Part shown: piece after piece, positions 56,601 to 64,000 of the stretch
Numbering within the stretch: the first letter of the stretch is position 1
How the letters are laid out: each line of letters opens with the position of its first letter
NCBI GenBank assembly: GCA_030248295.1
Contig: JASANH010000073.1
Coordinates: 1-64,000, forward strand
DNA from: Mesodorylaimus sp. YZB2_4
Lineage: Eukaryota; Nematoda; Enoplea; Dorylaimida; Dorylaimidae
Reading direction: 5' to 3'
Length of the DNA: 64,000 bases
Position numbers and translations under genes: made by a program
The notes under the pieces: generated by a model
Told to the model about the DNA's origin: nothing
The model's input: only the letters and a program-made list of their open reading frames with translations
Database searches by the model: none

Positions 56601-56752
56601 CTGAATTCGTTTCAAATGTTGGAGGAACACTGGGAATATTTTTGGGCTGCACAATCCTGACTCTGGCCCAACTGATTTTGTCAGTTGTCAGTTACGCTTT
56701 GGAGAACCGAAAGCAGCTGGATGTAGGTGTCTGTGAAAGGAAAATTGGCTAA
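50692..56752 (+). CDS. DEG/ENaC-family sodium channel subunit
   Basis: Three exons: 50692-50854, 54327-54508, 55406-56752 (1692 nt, 563 aa); phases 1 and 0 match exactly. Exon 1 encodes a cytosolic N terminus with a short coiled coil (ELKRTMQILSNEVQELRTQM). Exon 2 has the pre-TM1 segment GISYHVADRVGIVG (place of the HG motif) and TM1 (LQIIWAILVVLGAAATFFYV). Exon 3 begins with the post-TM1 consensus SYEYPPLIVCPP, then a large extracellular domain with many N-glycosylation sites and the Cys-rich CYSSCLPACERINYD block. TM2 is SNVGGTLGIFLGCTILTLAQ, then a short tail. Subunits trimerise into amiloride-type Na channels used in mechanosensation, peptide or acid sensing. The filter position reads G-C-T rather than G/S-x-S, and the usual Glu after LTL is Gln. 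Intron 1 (3.5 kb) contains two transposons. Confidence 0.88.
50882..52281. mobile_element. Non-autonomous hAT-like element, family E, nested
   Basis: 1400 bp. Perfect 8-bp duplication GTTCCAAG (50874-50881 and 52282-52289). Termini TAGACACCGGAT and ATCCGGGGTCTA. Ends carry GACCCGACCCG repeats. It lies inside the terminal repeat of the family D copy 2, so it inserted later. An R copy sits within it (about 51490-51560). No transposase seen. Confidence 0.9.
52282..54276 (-). mobile_element. Non-autonomous hAT-like element, family D copy 2
   Basis: About 2 kb, the inverted homolog of 41130-43071 along its whole length; for example CACGCAGCTGGGCTGGCAGG matches inverted 42470-42495. Its outermost bases (TAGTGTTCCAAG, 50870-50881) are separated from the rest by the family E insertion. 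It ends TTCTAACACTA at 54276, 50 bp before exon 2 of the channel gene. GGTCA-type repeats at both ends. Confidence 0.8.
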
Positions 56753-58079
56753 AATGTGATCGACTCGTTGGTTTTGACCTTGGCGTCAGGTTTCCATACT
56801 CTTGCAGTATTTTTGTGGATGTTGATGGTTGCGGCTTAGTGAAGTGTTGATTGGCTGGCTATTGCCAGCTGACTTGCACATACTGCGTTCCATGTATTAT
56901 TTAATAGACCGATCACATTAGCGGGTCAGTTGTGTCATGGAATTTTCCTTCTCACTAGAAAAATCTCTTCGTATGTGGTACACTGATGAGCATGATATTC
57001 ACCAACACCAAGGTACTAACTCACGAACCATGTCTCTCAAATTCAAAGGCAGAAAGAGATGGATGGTGCTAATGGGAAGGATTCGTCTCCATTAGGGCTG
57101 TGCCATGCCAGACGTGGTGTATGCAGATGCCAACATCACAGATCCGCAATACAATATCCTCACTATTCATATCCTCAAAATGCTATTATTGCCATGTATG
57201 TGTCTACCCAAAATCGCCCTGGACGGCGGTGCTCTGAGGTTTCCGAATTTCCTGGAATGCGACTCGTTCAGACCAGGATTCAGTACCACTTACCAGAAGA
57301 GCCGCTCTTGCCCACTGGCTGGCATGGGTAGGACATACAGTTTCGAACGGTAAGTACAGGCTTCTCAGTAACGGGGCTGTACCACTTTACAGACAGATCT
57401 AATGGGGCGCTGGCTGCACGACTTCTTCTGCTAAATAGTCAGGAGATAAATCAGTTTTTTTAACTGACAAGTAGCGAGCAAATGCAAAAAAGGAAGCGCG
57501 TAAAAGAAATAGAAAATGTGGGGTTGAACCAGCTACCTCTCAATCGTCGATGGGACTCTCTTCTGATCAGGCTACCGGGGCTGGTCCCTGAAAAGGTAAA
57601 ATAGTCACTAAACTGTTTTTGAGACCGCATTGCAAAGTGCCTTAGCCTGGTTGCACGACTATAACAGAGCCGCCCCAACTCACTTAGATAGAAGTACGTA
57701 CATAAGCATCGTTGTGTTGGCGCTGCTCGCTTACTGCCGGATCGACCAATGACAGCTAAGGGGCGGCTGCGCGGAGAGGCGGAGACTGTACTCGTTCTAC
57801 GAAATCGCCAGTCGTCCTCGCTGCTGGTTTGGTACTGTACAGAATATACGTGATTACCCCGCTTGTCCTCCAGTGCTCGAGCTATCGGAAATGCAGCCTA
57901 ACAGTTTGACATGAATAAAGTACCATAATAAGTTTCGATCAGGCTGTGATTTTTGAGGCACAGCACAGTACAGCTTACTGTACTGTAGGTGATATGGGCA
58001 TGGCGAGATTCACGTTCCGTTTTATGTTACTCTTTTCAAGAGGTTTGGAAGGATGTGTATGGAAGTCACAAAATTCTCT

Positions 58080-58975
58080 GAGTTTTAGGAACAAGTTTTT
58101 TGGGCCAAACTAGTTTCTAGCAAAAAACGAAAAAAGGTTTTATTATTTCCAAAAAAGTCTATAACGACAGACTCAAAACTTTTGGACCAGCCAATGCACA
58201 CATTGGAACCAGAGCTTGGTCTACACGAAAACCACAAGCAAGAGGAGAGGTGGCTTAACATGTTAGGCAATGCACACAACTTGTAATTGCTCGCACACAT
58301 ACTGTATGTATGCATTGATATGTCAGCATCCCTGCCACAAAGCTTGTGTTCTGTGTATGTAGTGCGACTGTTCAGACAGGCTCCCCAAAAGCAGCTGTGC
58401 TGTTCCACACGAGCAACCTGCATACTGTTTGCTAAAGCTGTAGCGCTGGGAAGGAAGTAATATTGCTTATCGTTACATGCCTAAGTCTTGATGGACACTG
58501 AAAAATCTTTTCCCCTTCTTCCAAATTTATGTTCATGCTCATATCATATCAGTAATGATACATTCAAGGATGAAAGGGCACATGACACGAAATGATTTAC
58601 CTGGCCGCGAGTCGAACACTTCCTAATAACAATAAGAGCATGCGCTACCACGCATAGCCCGAGAGTTAGACACCCCTAGCCTACTTTGTGGACCACAAGC
58701 ACAGGATCATATGACCCTCTGCTCGTTGCCACGATCAGTCGTCCCGTTAATATTCATGCAAAGAAAGCAGCTTCTGCTCAGACATTTTTTCTAAACCATG
58801 GTTGCTTTGTGCAGTGGCCGAGTAGACCAGTCATCCTAAGCCCTGGTTCCACTCTGTGCATTGGCTGGTCTAAAAGTTTTGAGTCTGTCATTACAGGCTT
58901 TTTTGGAAATAATAACCTTTGCTCTTATTCCGCCTGTCAGCAGAAAAATCAGTTTTTTTGGCTTCCTCCCATGTT
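58080..58975. repeat. Fold-back element
   Basis: AAAAAAGTCTATAACGACAG, CTTTTGGACCAGCCAATGC and TTGGAACCAGAGCTTGG (58150-58220) recur inverted at 58845-58915. The loop of about 620 bp contains a SINE. Confidence 0.75.
58525..58672 (-). mobile_element. tRNA-derived SINE, A subfamily
   Basis: On the minus strand: GTTCGACTCGCGGCC, AAATCATTTCGTGTCATGTG, CCCTTTCATCCTTGAATG, tail ending ATGAGCATGAACAT. Confidence 0.7.
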
Positions 58976-60144
58976 TTGGTTCTGTGGTGACGCTTGATCG
59001 GTCAAATCGAGATTTTGCCTCGTCGATCTTCTGTTGCCCTTCTGAATCTTTTCGATCTTTTTTTCGATCTTTCGATCTTCTTTTTCCTTTTGCATCACGA
59101 AACCAGAAACCTAGAGCATTGAAAAAGTATCGTCCTGGAGAATGTGTCATCTTAAACTAACCAAGTCAAAAGCCAAGTAGGTGAGTTTCAGAGACACTGA
59201 CGGAAAACCAAGCACTGCTACTGGCCATGAGCAGAGTTCCTAATAAAGGATTTAGTAGACTTTTGCTGAACTTTCATCGAGGTCCAAAGTGACGGTAAAA
59301 GTAAATAATGTTGCCAGAAATTGACATGAAATATAGTTAGAGAGTCAAGTTGGGTATACATCAGTCCAGATCGAGTTACCCCACCACCCCCTCCAGGTAA
59401 TCGTAGACTGATTGCTCATTAAAAAAAGTGAATTCCCGTGTCTGTGAAGAGAATCTGAAACTTGGAGAAAGCAAGGCCCGCAATAACCTTTGTTAGTTAG
59501 AATCATCCGTTTTTTCACGACTTTCTCCCATGTTTTTAGTTTGTAGTGACACTTGATTGGTCGTGTCTTTTCCATGAAACCAGAAACCTAGAGCAGGCTT
59601 TAAGCCCCACAGATCAATACAAATTGAAACTTTTTCCATGTTTTTTTCGATCCCAGCCGTAACGTGTTATCGAATTTTATAGTGCATATATTTTCTGAAT
59701 AGCCCTAAATTTTCTGCGCAATTTTCCACGCGATGCGCCTCTTTTCATGGCGGATGTAAATTTCTTACATCAATCAAATCCCTACTGCCATAAAAGAGGG
59801 GCTGGCTTTCTACACGGTTAAACACGAACTGGAAAAGCGACTTGATATGCAAGTTTTTTATGCAATTAGATAAGGCAGCTCCAAAAACTTTTTGATTTTT
59901 ATAGATGCATTTTTGACCACCATTTAGAAGCAGAACTCATGTTCCTACGCTTCATTGCGTTGGAAATTTCGAAAGATACAAAAACCTTCGTTTCAATTTC
60001 AAAGAAATGACGAGTCTTGCGTGACCTGTCACTGGTCGTCATAACTACCCCTATTAGCCGATTTCGAGACGTAGAGCTCCTCATATTGACCCTCTTCTCC
60101 TAGCAAACGGGTCCCATTCTGCGTTTTTCATTCCAACTGTTCAG

Positions 60145-60153
60145 TATATAAAA
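60145..60153 (+). promoter_or_regulatory. TATA box of KChIP-like gene
   Basis: TATATAAAA, 55 bp before the ATG at 60200. Confidence 0.65.
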
Positions 60154-60199
60154 TCTGTCCGCTTAGCGCAGGTATTCAAGCTCTTAGGCTTAGGCAAAC

Positions 60200-62058
60200 A
60201 TGGTTTTCATGTTCATTTGTGTTTCTAGGCCAGCCATGCACACGCATTCATTCGCGGTCACAAGTGATAGAAGGAAAGCCAAGGGTATTTCTATCAGGCA
60301 ATATGTTCGCACTCGATACCCGCCACCCAGAAAATACTCAGGCCCACTGGGTGCAATTTATGAAGAATTATATTGGATATTTCGACAAGTGGCATTTTGG
60401 CTTCGATATGATTGGCAAAGTGAGAATAATTTATATGTGCAAATAATAATGGACATCAAAATTTTTAGAAATATCACGTTTTTTAGCTAGCGAATTAGAG
60501 GATATCGATGTGCAGATCGTGGCACGGAAGCCGGATAGTATCGATGCTTTGTGTCTGACAACAAAGTTTACTCGGTCTGAACTCAAAGGGCTGTACAGAA
60601 GCTTTAAACAAGTAGAAAAGTTTATGTTTTCCTGCGTATAAATCATTGAGGGTATTTTTCCTAGGAATTTCCTGCTGGCTTCATTAATCTTACGCGATTT
60701 AAAGAAATCTGTGTTAAAGCTTTTACAAATCAAGGTTTGTTCTAATTTTCAGTTTTCTTAATTTACTAAACATGGACAATATTTCAGGATCCGAAGTCAG
60801 TAAATATCCAGAAATTATTTTTAGTGCATTTGATGCGGATGACGATGGGCAAATTGGATTTGGGGTAGGACTGGTGTGCATCCCTCAAATTTCGAGTGTG
60901 TGCCATGCCAGACAGACACCAGCGTGGCTGCCTAGCATGGTACACACTCGAAATATGCGTGCGTGCCACAGGATCTTTGTAACAGGTTGTCATATTGTAG
61001 GAGCTAGTGGTCGGATTATCCGCTCTGTCTCGCGGCACTTTGGAAGAAAAGTTGGAATGGTTATTTCAGCTGTACGATTTTAATAAAAATGGAAAAATCA
61101 CTCAGGATGATCTTCAGACAGTGGTGGCTTCTATTTATGATTTATTGGGCAAGGGTGTCTGGCCTCCTTTTCATTGCCAAACTATTTCTCGACGCGTCTT
61201 AGAAATGCAGCAGGTACTGTAAATTTGCTGGGTGGCATAAATATCTTCAGAGAACTCGGATTGCAGAGACTGACCCAGGGCCATCTCACAGAAATGGTTA
61301 GGCCTGACAGCATGAGTCATGCTTCAGCTCGGTCTGTCTTTCTTTAGGATCTTTACCGGCTTCCTGAGGTCTTACATGGGCCGCAGTTATTACTGTAGGT
61401 ACTGTGCAAAAAATATTGACATAGCCCATCCCGAAGACAGCTTACGTTATAGAAATTGGACTTGGATCAGGACGGCGTAATTGGTAAAGAAGAATTTATC
61501 CAGGCCTGCTCGCAAGTAAGTCTGCTGCTGTTTTTTGAGAATAGTGGACCCCGGATTAGGTCGGGTTGGGTGACTTTTTTGAAAGATTCGAGCGGGTCGA
61601 AAAAAAAACAATTTTGTAAGTGACTACCATTAACAGATACAGAAACCTTCTCACATGCTGTTTTGGATTGATACTAAGGATTACTAGGGAATAACAAAAA
61701 TGAAACAGTCGCACAGTCGCCTTTACACCAAAGTTACCACATGCTTATAGGATTTGTGCTAGGTTACTATCTCAATGAACTTCAGGCTGCTTATAAAGAA
61801 TTTTTAGGGTCTTTTGGGTTGATTTCGCGTTATCCCTTCGTTTAAGTAGTTTTATTCGCATCGAAGCACACTCAGACATCATCAACCTTTTTCCTGAAGG
61901 GCTCCACATACGACTCCCAACTGACTTCACTAAAGTGCCCACCAACCGCTCTTACATTCGCGCTGACTCATGATTCAACTTGTTGCTTCATAGTTCACTC
62001 ACCACCCAAGTTTCAATTTCAGGATCCCGCTATTCGCGAATCACTGGCAGCTTTTTGA
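60200..62058 (+). CDS. KChIP-like neuronal calcium sensor (EF-hand)
   Basis: Seven exons: 60200-60419, 60487-60611, 60665-60734, 60788-60864, 61001-61213, 61453-61515, 62023-62058 (804 nt, 267 aa), all GT/AG and in phase. The variable N terminus of about 73 residues (MVFMFICVSRPAMHTHSFAV...) is basic. The core follows the Kv-channel-interacting protein order: FTRSELKGLYRSFKQEFPAG (degenerate EF1), FSAFDADDDGQIGFGELVVG (EF2), LYDFNKNGKITQDDLQTVV (EF3), KLDLDQDGVIGKEEFIQAC (EF4), end DPAIRESLAAF. EF2-4 keep Ca-coordinating D/N-x-D/N-x-D/N-G spacing. KChIPs bind and traffic Kv4 channels. There is no N-myristoylation Gly at position 2 for this start. Introns grow from 53 to 507 bp; intron 4 has a hairpin and intron 6 a transposon fragment. 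Confidence 0.9.
60889..60954. repeat. Intronic hairpin in KChIP-like gene
   Basis: Arms ATTTCGAGTGTGTGCCATGC (60889-60908) and GCATGGTACACACTCGAAAT (60935-60954) pair at 19 of 20 positions around a 26-nt loop, inside intron 4. Confidence 0.75.
61544..61745 (-). mobile_element. Deletion derivative of hAT family E
   Basis: TGGACCCCGGATTAGGTCGGG followed by TGACTACCATTAACAG matches the inverted right end of 50882-52281, then jumps to sequence matching inverted 51000-51110. Sits in intron 6 of the KChIP-like gene. Confidence 0.7.
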
Positions 62059-63827
62059 AGATCGCGTGATCTTATTGCATGACCAGTAACTTTGTCGATC
62101 AACACAGTACTAGTAATTTCTGCAAGCTTACGGTGATGGAATGACGATGGCTGTACTATGAAGTTGAATCCTTTTTGTCAGTGCATGTAAGGATTAATGA
62201 GACGCACTCGCGCCTGCATCAAGTTTCTGCTGTCATGAGCCCGCCTGCAGCCGATAGCATTTTTGGATTGTATTTGCAAGACAGACTGTGGCCATGCAGG
62301 CTGGAGCCGAGTACTTCTGATCAGTGCCATTTACTAGCATAGCGTGCCCTTCCAGTTCAGAGTGAACACATTCTACTGTAAAGGAGAATTTGATCAGCCA
62401 CACTGCACATGCAGTACGCGCGTATCCAACAAAGCGTTTTGCGCACACAAACTCTCGGCCCGGTTGTAGCTGGATCAATCGTTATAACGAACGTTTCTCA
62501 AGTCATTTGTCCATCAAAGACACGTTTGTTTGCACTGAGGCAACCTGATCAGTGTCCCATTTCATCATCGATATCTGACTCTGAAAGGTGATCTATTTTA
62601 ATATCTATTCAATATAGATTATTTTTCTTCGTGTCATTCTGTGTTCTGAGTGCTCGATTTGTGCTTTGCAGTCGAAGCCATTCATCAGAATACAAACTGT
62701 AATCGCGTAGTCTAATTTTAATAAATTTTTTCTCATACATTAAGAGAGGGTTTCTGAGAGACCCAACCGAGGGCTGGCCAGTCGATTTTTTTGACCCCCA
62801 CCCCTTCTTGTTATGTGCTCAATCGGAAGTACTCACAAAACTGATTGTCTTAGAAGAAGTAAATTTTTTTAAAAAATGCATGTATGTGGAAATATAGCAC
62901 ACTATAGGTGAAAATTGGTCGCTAAAATTACTGATCAGCGCATCTGATCAGCAGCTGAAATTATTGATCAGTATTGGCTAAAAAAGCTTGAATGAAGTTC
63001 AGTTATTTCACATGTGCACAATAATCTATGGTCGTACGGCGAAATTTCGCGCTGTTTTGTGATGTAGCGGCCCTAGGCTACTATTTCAGTGCAAAAACAG
63101 GGTTGGACGGTTTTAATAATTTGCCCATAATCGGCTGATAACAGCCGGTTTTTGTTGAATATCTTATAAACGGTTACAGCCAGAGTAATTTTTTAAAACA
63201 ATCGGATTTCTCGGAACGTAGCGGTCATTTCTGTATTTTTAAAAATTGTTTTAGGACTAAAAATGAGCAAGCTATGATGTTTTGACCAAAAGTGACCACT
63301 TTTCACCTATAATGCGCTATATTTCCGTATATAGGCATTTTAAAATATTTTTCCTCCGCCAAGACAACCAGTTTTGTGAGTCCTTCTGATTGAGCACATA
63401 GCAAAAGGGGTCTAAAAGTCGACTGGCCAAGTATATTTCATTTGGGTCGAGTCTCTCGGTAGCTTTCTCTAAAACTTTAGTTACTTGAGCTAGAGCTATA
63501 TTCCTTTATCGATAATTTGAAAGGCGGCTCTTAATTTGTTGAAGAATGTTCCAGGCACTTTTTTAAAAGTCTCCACTGAAATTAGCAAATTCCCCAGAAG
63601 AAACCTCGACTGAACTTTTCCCACATTTATTTGATTAAAAAACTGAACTAACCGACACCAACAACAAAGCAAATTCCTTAAATTACTGAAAGCAGACAAT
63701 GCAGACCTCATATTATAATCTAGCCAGATAATCCAATTTATAAGCTACCAGAGCACAACACCGCCCAAAACCATAATCAGTAGATATACAATTATTTCGT
63801 AGGTTCCGATCGTGTCGTCTAGCTCGG
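62059..63827. other. Intergenic, one possible exon
   Basis: Apart from the possible exon at 62233-62375 no gene is seen. 62750-62900 and 63280-63430 are partly inverted copies of each other (TGCTCAATCGGAAGTACTC versus GAGTCCTTCTGATTGAGCAC; both near TGGCCAGTCGA/TCGACTGGCCA), a further fold-back pair. Confidence 0.5.
62233..62375 (-). CDS. Possible terminal exon of a Cys-containing secreted protein
   Basis: After an acceptor CCTTTACAG the frame reads VECVHSELEGHAMLVNGTDQ, KYSAPACMATVC, QKCYRLQAGS and TGA. The Cys spacing recalls single-domain von Willebrand C modules, but only four Cys are present and no upstream exon with a signal peptide was found. Could be chance. Confidence 0.3.
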
Positions 63828-64000
63828 CTAGCCTTTCACTGAAATATCGCTGTCAGAATCTTTTGCCAAAGATAATTTACATCAACTTACCGCACAGCTT
63901 ATCCTCACCAGCCACGTATCCAGGAAATTTGCTGCTGCATTCGGAACCTGGATCCCCGGTGACGTAGGATGGGCTGCCATTGTTACCGCCAGCTACCACA
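63828..64000 (-). CDS. CAP-family (SCP/TAPS) protein, 3' end only
   Basis: The window cuts this gene. The exon from 63891 to beyond 64000 reads VVAGGNNGSPSYVTGDPGSE, CSSKFPGYVAGEDKLC and ends at GTAAGT. After a 52-bp intron (TATTTCAG) the last exon 63828-63838 adds VKG and a stop. The pattern GGNNGxPxYxxGxxxxxCxxxxPGYxxxxxxLC matches the C-terminal end of CAP domains (cysteine-rich secretory/pathogenesis-related proteins), which are secreted. The rest lies outside the window. Confidence 0.6.

Larger units (their letters stand above)
56753..60144. other. Intergenic, repeats, no supported gene
   Basis: 57105-57355 is open and ends in a good donor (GAACG/GTAAGT), but the frame closes after the best acceptor. 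SINE-like B box (minus) at 57515-57600. Fold-back pair 58080-58215 / 58840-58975. SINE A at 58525-58672. A second partial copy of the 58960-59120 sequence occurs at 59490-59600. Confidence 0.45.

Noticed and set aside
57010..57355. Coding exon ending GAACG/GTAAGT
   Set aside because: Joining to the best acceptor (CACTTTACAG, about 57392) gives an immediate stop, and the peptide has no recognisable feature.

Overview
This is nuclear DNA from a small-genome invertebrate animal. Protein genes are broken by very short introns (many 49-67 bp, GT...AG). The gene set is metazoan: a DEG/ENaC channel, a rhodopsin-type GPCR, a KChIP-like neuronal calcium sensor, PDZ and PH proteins, arylalkylamine-type acetyltransferases, a CAP-family protein, EB-like cysteine-rich secreted proteins and a mitochondrial LEA-like protein. 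I cannot fix the phylum. The combination looks ecdysozoan (arthropod, tardigrade or nematode grade), but that is inference. Splice sites were read by eye from donor/acceptor motifs, phase and paralog comparison.

Layout. 0.3-3.5 kb: two tandem paralogs of a secreted Cys-rich protein (minus strand). 5.3-7.2 kb: a large fold-back repeat. 7.6-34.6 kb: five scattered copies (7.6, 21.1, 24.9, 27.5 and 34.3 kb) of a tiny secreted pro-peptide gene with a shared promoter. Between them lie a one-domain PDZ gene (11.4 kb), a dead Tc1/mariner copy (13.7 kb), a PH gene with a Gly-rich tail (15.6 kb), a LEA-like gene (18.6 kb) and a GPCR (23.3 kb, one frameshift). 31.7-39.1 kb: a small acetyltransferase family with two intact genes, one decayed copy and one duplicated 3' fragment. 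43.2-45.8 kb: two genes of unknown function. 46.9-48.4 kb: a dead LINE abutting a GATC-rich minisatellite. 50.7-56.8 kb: a DEG/ENaC subunit whose first intron holds nested transposons. 60.2-62.1 kb: a seven-exon KChIP-like gene. 63.8-64 kb: the 3' end of a CAP-domain gene.

More than half the window is repeats. Non-autonomous hAT-like elements dominate. Four have perfect or near-perfect 8-bp target duplications, termini of the form YAGYGTTG, and ends filled with a short repeat particular to each family; a further family, with TAGAC termini, also has a perfect 8-bp duplication. There are also tRNA-derived SINEs with CATGAA- or ATGAC-type tails, a short interspersed repeat (called R here) built around the hairpin CATCAACCC/GGGTTGATG with about ten copies, several fold-back elements, two minisatellites and many long G or C runs.

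The best candidate for an undescribed system is the co-regulated family of small KR-containing secreted precursors. All five share a signal peptide, a dibasic site, a TATA-type box about 80 bp before the ATG, and an upstream CANNTG-containing motif.
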